From Croceivirga sp. (lineage in GTDB: Bacteria; Bacteroidota; Bacteroidia; Flavobacteriales; Flavobacteriaceae): a DNA stretch of 64,000 bases. The position numbers and the translations under genes were made by a program. Shown in pieces: positions 6,720-14,931 of this stretch (position 1 is the stretch's first letter; each line of letters begins with the position of its first letter). The notes under the pieces are model-generated. The model did not search any database and was not told the origin of the DNA. It saw nothing but the letters and a program-made list of their open reading frames with translations. Location: the NCBI GenBank assembly GCA_028284665.1, contig JANQRG010000047.1:62001-126000 (forward strand), given 5' to 3'.

Positions 6720-7835
6720 ATGAGAAAAGATCGACTCTATTTTTTTACTTTTTTAGCAATCACTTTACTCTTTATTCTGATTGCCAGCGTTGCCGTAGAA
6801 TACTTTATTAAAGTGAGTGCGAATCAGTTTTTGCAAACCCAGCTGGAATCCAGTAAGCGTGAAGCGCGGGAAATAGCGAGTCTTATCGGATCGCAATTGG
6901 CCAATGGGGTGGACAAAGAGGTGGTGATCCAAAATGTGCAGGCCAGTATTGGAAACTCCAATACGGAAAACGGGTTTATCTGCATGTTCGACTGGTCGGG
7001 AAGAGAAGTTTGCCACCCTGATAAAACCCGGGTAGGGCAACAGGTGAGCCCCAACCAATCTTTTATTTCCTCCATTAATGATGATGTGAGCTCGGAAGAT
7101 TTCTATGACGTTTTAATGGACAAAAAGGCCGTCGGAGGGATCCGGAATTATCAGGATGGGGACAATGCCTCTGAGATTATTTATTTGTCTCCCGTACCCA
7201 ACTCCGACTGGATCATAGGAGCACATGCAAACATTGGTAAAATATACTCTCAGATTGCTGAACTCCGGGGGAAATTTTATTCCATATTTCTCATTATGGG
7301 TTTTGCGATCGTACTGGGTTCCGTGATTACGGCAAGACTCATAGGAAGTGCCTATGAGAAACGACTGGAAATGAAAAACCAGCAATTGGAATCCGAAGTA
7401 TTTAACCTTGCCAAGTTGAATACCGATCTAAGTACCTACCAGCAGAGAGTATCGGATCAAAATAGTGTAGAACCCAAAGAGGTATTCGGTGATAAGGGAA
7501 AAACGCGCATTTTAACCTATACCCGAAATGAGTTGCTTCCTGTGGCCACTACTGAAATTGCCTATATTTTCACGGAAAGTACGGTGACCTATGTGGTAGA
7601 CATCCATGGGAAACAATCCACTTCTAATAATAGTCTTGACGATCTGTATTCCAGCCTTGACGAGCATTATTTTTTTAGAGCGAATCGTCAGGTTATTGTG
7701 GCAATTTCAGCTATTCGAAAGATCATTAAGTACGGGAATAATCAATTAAAGATCCTGATACAACCGGATTCGGATTTTGATATCATTATTAGTAAAAATC
7801 GGGCAGCAGAGTTCAAAAGCTGGTTAAACAGTTAA
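6720..7835 (+). CDS. Membrane-anchored LytTR transcriptional regulator with extracytoplasmic Cache-like sensor
   Basis: 371 aa. The layout is TM helix at 8-29, an extracytoplasmic region at about 35-180, a second TM at about 187-207, a coiled-coil stretch at 210-245 and a LytTR DNA-binding domain at about 262-368 (LLPVATTEIAYIFTESTVTYVV, then HYFFRANRQVIVAISAI). The sensor segment has single-Cache features: GFICMFDWSGREVCHPD and NSDWIIGAHANIG. There is no receiver or kinase domain, so it is a one-component sensor that binds DNA from the membrane. It is divergent from cassette A, across the triple repeat. Confidence 0.85.
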   Translation: MRKDRLYFFTFLAITLLFILIASVAVEYFIKVSANQFLQTQLESSKREAREIASLIGSQLANGVDKEVVIQNVQASIGNSNTENGFICMFDWSGREVCHPDKTRVGQQVSPNQSFISSINDDVSSEDFYDVLMDKKAVGGIRNYQDGDNASEIIYLSPVPNSDWIIGAHANIGKIYSQIAELRGKFYSIFLIMGFAIVLGSVITARLIGSAYEKRLEMKNQQLESEVFNLAKLNTDLSTYQQRVSDQNSVEPKEVFGDKGKTRILTYTRNELLPVATTEIAYIFTESTVTYVVDIHGKQSTSNNSLDDLYSSLDEHYFFRANRQVIVAISAIRKIIKYGNNQLKILIQPDSDFDIIISKNRAAEFKSWLNS

Positions 7836-7914
7836 CAACATACTTTCCAGGGTTACTTAAATCACTATTAGGCAATCTAAAGCCCCGGTTCTATTTAATA
7901 CCTATATAGGGAGA

Positions 7915-8376
7915 TCAGTTCCGTTCAAAAACAATTACATTGGCGTTGTCATTATAATAAATAAAGAGTCTTGAATTCCTGATCTCATAGCTGTGCGTTC
8001 CGCCTATACGAAATAAGGCGGTCCACTCCGGTTCATTAATAAATGTGGTAGCTACCGGTCCGATGGATAGTTCTCCCTGATCCAAAATGGTAAAGCTCCC
8101 ATTAAAATGATTTGTAACGGTAATTCCGGAGATGATTCCTTGCCCATCGCTATCGGGTTCGGAGAAAGTTGTCGTGATATCGCCATTATTGATATCCGGC
8201 CAGGTGTTTTCTTCAGTTTTGGTCACTTTCTGATCCCCATCCATAAAATAGAGTACTGTCCAGCTTCCGGTTAGGTCATAAGAGACTTCGTCAGTATCGT
8301 CTGTTGTACAATTGCCAACGAGAAGGAAAATAAGGGCTATAAAGAGAAAGGTCGTAATGGAGCGATATGTTTTCAT
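7915..8376 (-). CDS. Small lipoprotein with META-like barrel
   Basis: 153 aa from ATG 8376. The upstream start at 8406 falls inside an 18-bp palindrome and precedes the signal peptide. Lipobox: IFLLVGNC followed by TTDDTDE. The mature part opens DLTGSWTVLYF, has a central GIISGITVTNHFNGSFTI strand pair and ends RLFIYYNDNANVIVFER. This is the general pattern of META/HslJ or lipocalin-like lipoproteins, but the fit is only approximate. It is single and convergent with the LytTR gene; the role is unknown. Confidence 0.65.
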   Translation of the reverse strand: MKTYRSITTFLFIALIFLLVGNCTTDDTDEVSYDLTGSWTVLYFMDGDQKVTKTEENTWPDINNGDITTTFSEPDSDGQGIISGITVTNHFNGSFTILDQGELSIGPVATTFINEPEWTALFRIGGTHSYEIRNSRLFIYYNDNANVIVFERN

Positions 8377-8399
8377 GCCAGGTTTTCTATAATGATATC

Positions 8400-8417
8400 C
8401 AACCAATGCATTGGTTG
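8400..8417. promoter_or_regulatory. 18-bp perfect palindrome between divergent genes
   Basis: CAACCAATGCATTGGTTG is a perfect inverted repeat, 24 bp upstream of the META-like lipoprotein start and in the divergent gap to the reductase gene at 8560. No T-run follows. A dimeric repressor site is the simplest reading. Confidence 0.45.
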
Positions 8418-8559
8418 CGTTTAAAAAAAGAGAGAAGAATACTTTGTATTAACTTAACGGGGTCAGGAAAAATTTAACATAAATTGTCCTGTAATGTTAA
8501 AAAAGAAGCTTCGACCTAATGGTCAACACCTTCGAGAATAACTATAATCCAAAATAAAC

Positions 8560-9318
8560 ATGACTAAACAACTTCAAAAGATTACCACAAAGCACTGTGA
8601 AAATCCACCAGCGAAATACGATGACCTAAAGGTATTGTTCTTGAATTGTACGCTTAACCGCACCCCTGTATTATCCCATACAGAAGGTCTGATCCAAGTG
8701 GCACAAAACATCTTTGAAAAGAATGGGGTAAGCACTAAGGTGATACGACCCGTTGATTATGAAATTCCCGCTGGCTTGGGACTAGACATGTCGCTTACCC
8801 CTGAATGGGATAAGGACGATTGGCCTATAATTCAAAAAGAGATTGATGCCTGTGACATACTAATAATTTGTACCTCTGTCTGGTTGGGAGAAAAATCTTC
8901 GGTATGCAACCGTACACTGGAGCGTATGTATGGATACACGCATCAGTTCAATGCGAAAGGGCAATATCGCGACTATGGAAAAGTAGGGGCCACGCTTATT
9001 ACAGGGAACGAGGATGGGGTAAAACACTGTGCGATGAATATCTTATTCTCTTTATCGCATATTGGTTATACGGTACCACCTCAGGCAGATGCCGGTTGGA
9101 TGGGCGAAGCGGGACCTGGCCCATCGTACCGGGATGAAGGTTCCGGAGGTCCTGAAAATGACTTTACCAATAGGAATACCACTTTCCTGGTTTGGAATTG
9201 TTTGCATTTGGCACGATTGTTAAAGGACAACGGAGGGATTCCTGCATACGGGAACCAACCCGATGAGTGGGAAGCCGGTTGCCAGGCTGGATTTGATAGT
9301 CCAGAACACAAAAGATAG
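8560..9318 (+). CDS. Flavodoxin-like NADPH-dependent FMN reductase family protein
   Basis: 252 aa. A flavodoxin fold starts at about residue 24 (KVLFLNCTLNRTP), with the phosphate-binding loop after the first strand, CDILIICTSVWLGEKSS at about residue 103 and GATLITGNEDGVKHCAMN at about residue 145. These match the NAD(P)H-dependent flavin reductase branch that binds FMN. An N-terminal extension of about 20 residues and a long C-terminal part are unusual for the smallest members. It lies 23 bp before a Na+/H+ antiporter and could supply reducing power to the Rieske proteins downstream; that link is inference. Confidence 0.8.
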   Translation: MTKQLQKITTKHCENPPAKYDDLKVLFLNCTLNRTPVLSHTEGLIQVAQNIFEKNGVSTKVIRPVDYEIPAGLGLDMSLTPEWDKDDWPIIQKEIDACDILIICTSVWLGEKSSVCNRTLERMYGYTHQFNAKGQYRDYGKVGATLITGNEDGVKHCAMNILFSLSHIGYTVPPQADAGWMGEAGPGPSYRDEGSGGPENDFTNRNTTFLVWNCLHLARLLKDNGGIPAYGNQPDEWEAGCQAGFDSPEHKR

Positions 9319-9341
9319 GGGGCACCCTTAGCTTTCCAGCT

Positions 9342-10583
9342 ATGTTTCAGATCTTTACAGGAATCGTTGCGCTTTCTTCCCTGCTTAGTTTTTTGAACAG
9401 AAAACTGTTCAAATTGCCGGACACTATCGGGGTAATGCTGCTGGCTATTATTGCTTCCCTAGGGATTGGGATCATTGGGTGGGTGGACCAGGAGGCCTTT
9501 AAAAGTGTATGTTCCGTCATTGAAACCATAGATTTTAGGACCATACTTTTTGATTTTTTATTGGGATTCTTGCTGTTCGCCGGTGCTATCCATGTAAACC
9601 TCCATAGTTTGATCGAGGAAAAGGGCCCGGTACTGATTTACGCCTCCCTTGGCGTGCTGCTTTCTACCTTTTTAATAGGATCCCTCTTTTATTTCGTTGC
9701 CGGATGGGTGGGTTTAACTATCGGGTATACCTATTGTTTGGTGTTTGGGGCGTTAATTTCCCCAACGGACCCTATCGCGGTCCTTGCATTGCTTAAAAAG
9801 GCTGGTGCTCCAAAAGACATGGAAATTAAGATCGTTGGGGAATCCCTCTTTAACGATGGCGTAGGAATTGTGGTATTTATCTCATTGCTCACTATCGCTA
9901 CGATGACAGGAGGTGAAGGCGTAGAGCCTTCTCATATTTTCCGGGAATTTGCCCAGGAGGCATTTGGAGGGGTAGCCTTGGGTTTTGTCCTGGGGTTTAT
10001 CGGAAGATTCTTTCTCAAGAATACCTTTGATTCTCCGATTATAGCGGTACATATTTCACTGGCCATGGTAATGGGAGGGTATTGGCTGGCCTCTATATTA
10101 CACGTTTCAGGGGCGCTGGCAATGGTAGTACTAGGGCTGATGTTTGGCAACTACCTGCATAAATCATGTCCCAGCGAGCCTTTAAAAGCGCATATGAATA
10201 CCTTCTGGAAGGTATTGGATGAGATATTCAATGCGATCCTATTTGTTTTGATCGGGTTGGAAATTGTAAGCCTGGAGTTTCAAACAGACTTCCTGGTTTT
10301 GGGGGTTGTGGCTATTGTAATTGTGCTATTCTCAAGATACGTTTCCGTACTGATTTCCAATCTCTTTTTACGGAAAGAGCATCGCAGTGATCTGAAGAAA
10401 ATGGCTATTTTAACCTGGGCAGGGTTACGCGGCGGCATTTCCATTGCCCTGGCGCTATCCTTACCTGAGGGGGAATTTCGTGAGGCGATCATCTTCGTTA
10501 CCTATTGTGTAGTGGTCTTTTCTATTATAGCACAAGGCCTTACTATTGATAAACTGGTTATCCGATTATTAAAAACAAACTGA
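9342..10583 (+). CDS. NhaP-type Na+/H+ antiporter (CPA1 family)
   Basis: 413 aa with about 12 membrane helices. CPA1 landmarks are GALISPTDPIAVLALLKKAG (about residue 135), the ESLFNDGVGIVVF helix with the ion-binding Asp (about residue 167), and TWAGLRGGISIALALSLP (about residue 363). It exchanges cytoplasmic Na+ for external H+. It ends 2 bp before the Rieske-ThDP gene, so it is in the same transcript. No cytoplasmic regulatory domain follows. Confidence 0.92.
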   Translation: MFQIFTGIVALSSLLSFLNRKLFKLPDTIGVMLLAIIASLGIGIIGWVDQEAFKSVCSVIETIDFRTILFDFLLGFLLFAGAIHVNLHSLIEEKGPVLIYASLGVLLSTFLIGSLFYFVAGWVGLTIGYTYCLVFGALISPTDPIAVLALLKKAGAPKDMEIKIVGESLFNDGVGIVVFISLLTIATMTGGEGVEPSHIFREFAQEAFGGVALGFVLGFIGRFFLKNTFDSPIIAVHISLAMVMGGYWLASILHVSGALAMVVLGLMFGNYLHKSCPSEPLKAHMNTFWKVLDEIFNAILFVLIGLEIVSLEFQTDFLVLGVVAIVIVLFSRYVSVLISNLFLRKEHRSDLKKMAILTWAGLRGGISIALALSLPEGEFREAIIFVTYCVVVFSIIAQGLTIDKLVIRLLKTN

Positions 10584-10585
10584 GC

Positions 10586-12541
10586 ATGGCAACAACAAAA
10601 AAAGTAATCTGGCATAAAGTCCTCGACAACAAAAATGAGCTGCCGGAGGGAAGGGTAAAGACAGTTACCGCAGGTCATAAGGGGATATGTCTGACCCATT
10701 TTGAAGGAAAGTTTTCGGCTTTGGATAACAAGTGTCCTCATCAGGGGGGACCCTTGGGAGAGGGTTCAATAGAAAATGGACTGTTACGCTGTCCATGGCA
10801 CGGTTGGGACTTTCATCCCTGTTCCGGAAAGCCTCCCGGGGGATATGATGATGGGGTTCCCACGTATGAAGTAAAGGAGGAGGATGGTGCTATTTATGTG
10901 GGCACAGAAGAAGAAGTGCAACACGAACCCACTGTTTCCGATATTATGGCTGAAACTATGGTAAATTGGGGGGTCGATACCGTTTTTGGCATGGTAGGCC
11001 ATTCTAATCTGGGTTTTGCAGATGCCATGCGCCGATTGGAAGCAAAAGGAAAACTTAATTTTTACGGTATTCGTCATGAAGGAGCCGGAGCTTTTGCGGC
11101 CTCCGCTTATGGGAAACTGACGGGTCGCCCTGCGGCCTGTTTTTCCATAGCAGGTCCCGGGGCTACGAATATGTATACCGGCATGTGGGATGCCAAAGTA
11201 GACCGGGCACCCTTATTAGCCTTAACCGGACAGGTAGCCACCCAAGTAGTGGGAACCGGAAATTTTCAGGAGGTGGATCTGGTACAGGCATTTAGCACTG
11301 TTGCAGAATTCAACCATCGTGTGCAGCGCGATAGCAAACACGCTGAATTGATGACCCTGGCCGTAAAGCACGCCATTCTTAAACGGGATGTTTCTCATAT
11401 TACCTTCCCGGATGAAGTGCAGGAGCGAAAAGTTCCGGAAAACGCTAAGGCACAGACCCCTGAGCAACGTATAACTTCACAGGAAATAGCACCGCCAAAA
11501 CAGGCGGCAGCGGATGCCGTGGAGTTGATCAAAAAATCAAAACGGCCTGTGATCATAATGGGACATGGGTCTCGCTTTCAACGCAAAGAAGTAGTGGGAT
11601 TTGCCGAGAAATTAAAGGCTCCGGTGGTCACCACTTTTAAGGGTAAAGGACTGATTGCGGATGACCACCCCCTGGGTGGTGGGGTTTTGGGCCGAAGTGG
11701 TACCCCAATCGCGTCATGGTTCATGAATGAATCTGATCTCTTGATCGTCTTTGGCGCTTCCTTCTCCAATCACACGGGAATAACCCAGAAGAAGCCTACC
11801 ATCCAGGTAGATTTCGATCCCTTGGCCCTGAGTAAATTCCATAAAGTGGATGTAGCCGTATGGGGAGAGATCTCAAGAACACTGGAAATCTTTGAAACCG
11901 CGCTTGAGGGCCAGATCAATACGCAGGATCAAACCCAGGAAGTGGCGGATCGCTGGAAGATATGGAGGAAGGAAAAAGCCAAGCGATTACTGGAGACTTC
12001 GGAAAATGGCGTAAGCTCCATCGCTGTATTTGACGCCATGAACCAGCATACCCCTGCTAACGCCGTAATGTGCGTAGATGTGGGAAACAATGCCTATTCT
12101 TTTGGTCGCTATTTTGAATCTAAACAACATGATTTTATCATGTCCGGGTACCTGGGATCAATTGGTTTTGCGCTACCTGCGGCGATCGGTGCCTGGACGG
12201 CAGTTAAGGATTCGCGCCCAGTTTTGGCGGTAGCCGGAGATGGCGGTTTATGTCAATATTTGGCTGAGATCACCACCCTGGTAAAATATCAGATGCCTGT
12301 GAAATTGATTGTGTTGAACAATCACGAACTGGGGAAGATATCGAAAGAGCAACGCGCAGGGGAGTTTGACGTCTGGAAGACGTCCTTGTCCAATCCCAAC
12401 TTTTCAGAATTTGCCCGATCCTGCGGTGCATGGGGGCAACGCATTTCAAAACAGGAAGAAGTATATGAGGGCATGCAACAATTGTTTGCACAGGAAGGTC
12501 CTGCGGTATTGGAGGTAATGGCAGATGTAAATCTTATCTAA
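10586..12541 (+). CDS. Rieske [2Fe-2S] domain fused to a thiamine-diphosphate (pyruvate oxidase/ALS-like) enzyme
   Basis: 651 aa. Residues 8-105 form a Rieske domain with cluster ligands C50/H52 (CPHQGG) and C69/H72 (CPWHGW). Residues about 112-650 form a three-domain ThDP enzyme: the N-terminal domain with the conserved Glu in GIRHEGAGAFAASAYG (E165), a central domain, and the ThDP/Mg site GDGG (551-554) to LNN (about 576-578). ALS or pyruvate oxidases decarboxylate 2-oxo acids; the fused Rieske centre suggests electrons leave the active site one at a time rather than to FAD or oxygen. No obvious FAD motif is visible. Likely soluble and cytoplasmic, acting with the membrane Rieske protein at 13113. 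The substrate is unknown. Confidence 0.88.
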   Translation: MATTKKVIWHKVLDNKNELPEGRVKTVTAGHKGICLTHFEGKFSALDNKCPHQGGPLGEGSIENGLLRCPWHGWDFHPCSGKPPGGYDDGVPTYEVKEEDGAIYVGTEEEVQHEPTVSDIMAETMVNWGVDTVFGMVGHSNLGFADAMRRLEAKGKLNFYGIRHEGAGAFAASAYGKLTGRPAACFSIAGPGATNMYTGMWDAKVDRAPLLALTGQVATQVVGTGNFQEVDLVQAFSTVAEFNHRVQRDSKHAELMTLAVKHAILKRDVSHITFPDEVQERKVPENAKAQTPEQRITSQEIAPPKQAAADAVELIKKSKRPVIIMGHGSRFQRKEVVGFAEKLKAPVVTTFKGKGLIADDHPLGGGVLGRSGTPIASWFMNESDLLIVFGASFSNHTGITQKKPTIQVDFDPLALSKFHKVDVAVWGEISRTLEIFETALEGQINTQDQTQEVADRWKIWRKEKAKRLLETSENGVSSIAVFDAMNQHTPANAVMCVDVGNNAYSFGRYFESKQHDFIMSGYLGSIGFALPAAIGAWTAVKDSRPVLAVAGDGGLCQYLAEITTLVKYQMPVKLIVLNNHELGKISKEQRAGEFDVWKTSLSNPNFSEFARSCGAWGQRISKQEEVYEGMQQLFAQEGPAVLEVMADVNLI

Positions 12542-12754
12542 ATGGAAACCGCAATAACAATTTTTTTGGGGATACTTAGCGGATATTTTGCAATAGGCCT
12601 ACTTTTTGCCCTTTACGTTATGTTGATCGGCGCCAGGAAAATAGACCCGCTATTGGCGGATAGCAAAAAGGGCATTCGTGTATTGTTGTTTCCGGGAGTG
12701 GTTGCTACCTGGCCTTTCTTTTTTGCCAAACTTTTTAGATTCCGGAGATCATGA
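12542..12754 (+). CDS. Small two-helix membrane protein
   Basis: 70 aa. Residues 3-28 are a hydrophobic helix (ITIFLGILSGYFAIGLLFAL). A short basic loop with GARKIDPLLADSKKGIR follows, then a second helix (VLLFPGVVATWPFFFAKLF), and the end is basic. It begins immediately after the Rieske-ThDP stop and overlaps the next gene by 4 bp. No family is recognised. Size and position suggest a structural subunit of a membrane complex. Confidence 0.65.
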   Translation: METAITIFLGILSGYFAIGLLFALYVMLIGARKIDPLLADSKKGIRVLLFPGVVATWPFFFAKLFRFRRS

Positions 12755-13113
12755 TCGCAGGGCAACGCAGGGCACATAAATATATATGGATAGGGATACT
12801 GGTGCTACTTCCTATGCTGATGATTCTTGCGGTAAAGGATCTGGATTTTTCTGCTGCCGATGCATCCGGGACCTCCACAGACCTTCCGGTGTCGGTTTCC
12901 CTGAACGGGCAATCAGTCAGCATACAAGTCAACACGCCTTTTAAAAGCACATCCAGCCTTGTGTATGAGATGCTGGCAGATGGTAGCAAAGGGGCGGTTT
13001 TAGGACAACTGGAAGGGAGAGGGACGTATGACTTTCCGGTTTCCGAAGCGACAAAGGGGATTTATGTGGTGGATCCTATTAAAGATGTGGAACTACTTAA
13101 AATGGAATTTTAA
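12751..13113 (+). CDS. Membrane-anchored small extracytoplasmic protein
   Basis: 120 aa. A basic N terminus (MIAGQRRAHKY) precedes one membrane helix (IWIGILVLLPMLMILAV). The remaining 90 residues should be outside the membrane and are rich in beta-strands (LPVSVSLNGQSVSIQVNTPFKS...), without cysteines. It overlaps its neighbours by 4 bp and 1 bp, so it is translated with them. No known family is recognised; the operon suggests a subunit or assembly factor for the Rieske membrane protein. Confidence 0.65.
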   Translation: MIAGQRRAHKYIWIGILVLLPMLMILAVKDLDFSAADASGTSTDLPVSVSLNGQSVSIQVNTPFKSTSSLVYEMLADGSKGAVLGQLEGRGTYDFPVSEATKGIYVVDPIKDVELLKMEF

Positions 13114-14150
13114 TGGGACTTGACTATAAATGGGTGCTATGGAATGCCCATAAAAAAACGTACGACAGACTTATTCTACTGGGAATGGTGACCTACCTGG
13201 TGCTCTTTTTTGTCCTCAGTTTTTTGACCAATCCGGAAATCATCGCGGAAACTGTGATCATTCGCGCCTTCGGTTCGCTGGCCATCATCATGTTACATAT
13301 TATTTTGGCCATTGGCCCGCTTTCTCGGCTGAATCCGCGCTTTTTACCACTATTATACAATCGCCGTCACCTTGGAGTGAGTATGTTTTTAGCTGCTTTG
13401 GTACATGGTGTTTTTGCCATTATTCAGTTTCACGCTTTGGGAAATAGCAACCCTATTGTGTCTGTTTTCACCTCCAACATGGATTATGGTTCCCTGGTCA
13501 ATTTTCCATTTCAGGTACTCGGTTTTTTAGCGCTTCTCATTTTATTCACCATGGCGTCTACTAGTCACGATTTCTTTTTGCACAACCTCTCTCCAAAGAT
13601 CTGGAAAGGCCTTCATATGGGGGTATATCTGGCCTATGCTCTTGTGATTATGCACGTTTTTCTGGGGGCATTCCAACAGGATACATCCTTCCTAACAGTA
13701 CTTGCACTCTTTTTAGGGCTTATCACCCTGGTTAGCCTGCATGTAAGGGCGGCGTTGAAAGAAGCCAAAATCGATGGCTTCGTATGGGCAAAGGATACTA
13801 AGGGATGGTTAGCCGTATGTCATCCCCGGGAGATTGCAGAAAGTTATGCAAAGATCTTTACGGTAGACGGTGAACGTGTAGCCATTTTTAAGCATGAAGG
13901 GAAACTATCGGCAATCCATAATGTTTGTAAACATCAGGGTGGCCCCCTGGGCGAAGGAAAAATAGTAGACGGATGTGTTACCTGCCCATGGCATGGGTAT
14001 CAATACCTGGCCCATAACGGACAATCGCCACCCCCCTTTACGGAAAAAGTAAAAACCTACGCATTGAAAATTGAAAACGATATGGTCTATATTAATCCTG
14101 AAGCATTTCCTGAAGGAACGGCCGTAACCCCTATTAGCAGTGGATCATGA
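13113..14150 (+). CDS. Ferric-reductase-like heme membrane protein fused to a Rieske [2Fe-2S] domain
   Basis: 345 aa. Residues about 18-210 contain six membrane helices with the ferric-reductase/MsrQ-like pattern. Histidines sit within helices (HIILAIGPLSR, NRRHLGVSMF, LVHGVFAI, GLHMGVYLAYALVIMHVFLG) and probably ligate b-type heme. Residues about 222-330 are a Rieske domain with C272/H274 (CKHQGG) and C291/H294 (CPWHGY). HQGGPLGEG is identical in the Rieske part of the ThDP fusion. It probably carries electrons between a cytoplasmic Rieske enzyme and the membrane. It overlaps both neighbours. Confidence 0.87.
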   Translation: MGLDYKWVLWNAHKKTYDRLILLGMVTYLVLFFVLSFLTNPEIIAETVIIRAFGSLAIIMLHIILAIGPLSRLNPRFLPLLYNRRHLGVSMFLAALVHGVFAIIQFHALGNSNPIVSVFTSNMDYGSLVNFPFQVLGFLALLILFTMASTSHDFFLHNLSPKIWKGLHMGVYLAYALVIMHVFLGAFQQDTSFLTVLALFLGLITLVSLHVRAALKEAKIDGFVWAKDTKGWLAVCHPREIAESYAKIFTVDGERVAIFKHEGKLSAIHNVCKHQGGPLGEGKIVDGCVTCPWHGYQYLAHNGQSPPPFTEKVKTYALKIENDMVYINPEAFPEGTAVTPISSGS

Positions 14151-14929
14151 AAGAAGAAAATGAGTTTTACATAGGGTACTCCGGGAAGGTTGGAAAAGGA
14201 ACCAAAAAAGTCCTTAAAAGGTTCGTTTGGACTGCAGTTTTTGTGCTGCTTATGGGAGTGTTTTTATTCGGGTTTTTGCAACAACCCGCTGTAAACAGCA
14301 GCTTCGATTTTGGGCATCCGACCCAGGTTTCCGGTGTATATCATGAATCTCCTTATCCGATGCTTCGCGTACAACTCGCTGAAAATGAATACAAAGAGAT
14401 TGTGTTGCTGGGCTTTGGAAAGTCTGGCCCTAATCCCTTTTTAAAAGACCTCCGGGAAAAAGAGGGGGTGCTACACGGTAAACACATGACCATTGAAGGG
14501 CAGCTCATCTACTATAATGGGAAAACCTTACTGGAGATCGATGATAGTCAAAAAGTATCCGTTTCAGGGAAAGGAGAAAGTATAGTTCCCTCAAGTTTAG
14601 GAAAAGTAACAGTAGAAGGTGAGATCATTGATCCCAAGTGTTACTTTGGAGTAATGAAGCCCGGGTATGGAAAAATACATCGAAGTTGTGCCGCTTTGTG
14701 CATTTCGGGAGGGGTCCCACCCGTTTTGGTGACCAAAGATGAAAATAGTGTGGAGTACTATTTTTTACTAACAGATTTGAAAGGAAACGCTATCCACAAA
14801 GACATAGTACCATATATAGGACAACCTTCCCGGTTAAAAGGGGCGGTAGAGCAGTTGGGAGGATGGAAAGTAATGCGAATAGATATTTCCCAAATTGTAA
14901 AATTGGATAGCGAATCTTCAATCTATTGA
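14147..14929 (+). CDS. Single-pass membrane protein with conserved-looking Cys motif
   Basis: 260 aa. A cytoplasmic basic stretch precedes one membrane helix (WTAVFVLLMGVFLFGFL, about residues 28-44). The outer part has two OB-like segments (about 100-135 and 150-245). The second carries IIDPKCYFGVMKPG, then HRSCAALCISGGVPPVL, that is C-x17-C-x3-C at about residues 165-187, which could bind a metal or form disulfides. It overlaps the Rieske membrane gene by 4 bp and ends 2 bp before the YHS gene. I do not know a named family; the context suggests an extracytoplasmic redox partner. Confidence 0.7.
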   Translation: MKEENEFYIGYSGKVGKGTKKVLKRFVWTAVFVLLMGVFLFGFLQQPAVNSSFDFGHPTQVSGVYHESPYPMLRVQLAENEYKEIVLLGFGKSGPNPFLKDLREKEGVLHGKHMTIEGQLIYYNGKTLLEIDDSQKVSVSGKGESIVPSSLGKVTVEGEIIDPKCYFGVMKPGYGKIHRSCAALCISGGVPPVLVTKDENSVEYYFLLTDLKGNAIHKDIVPYIGQPSRLKGAVEQLGGWKVMRIDISQIVKLDSESSIY

Positions 14930-14931
14930 TA

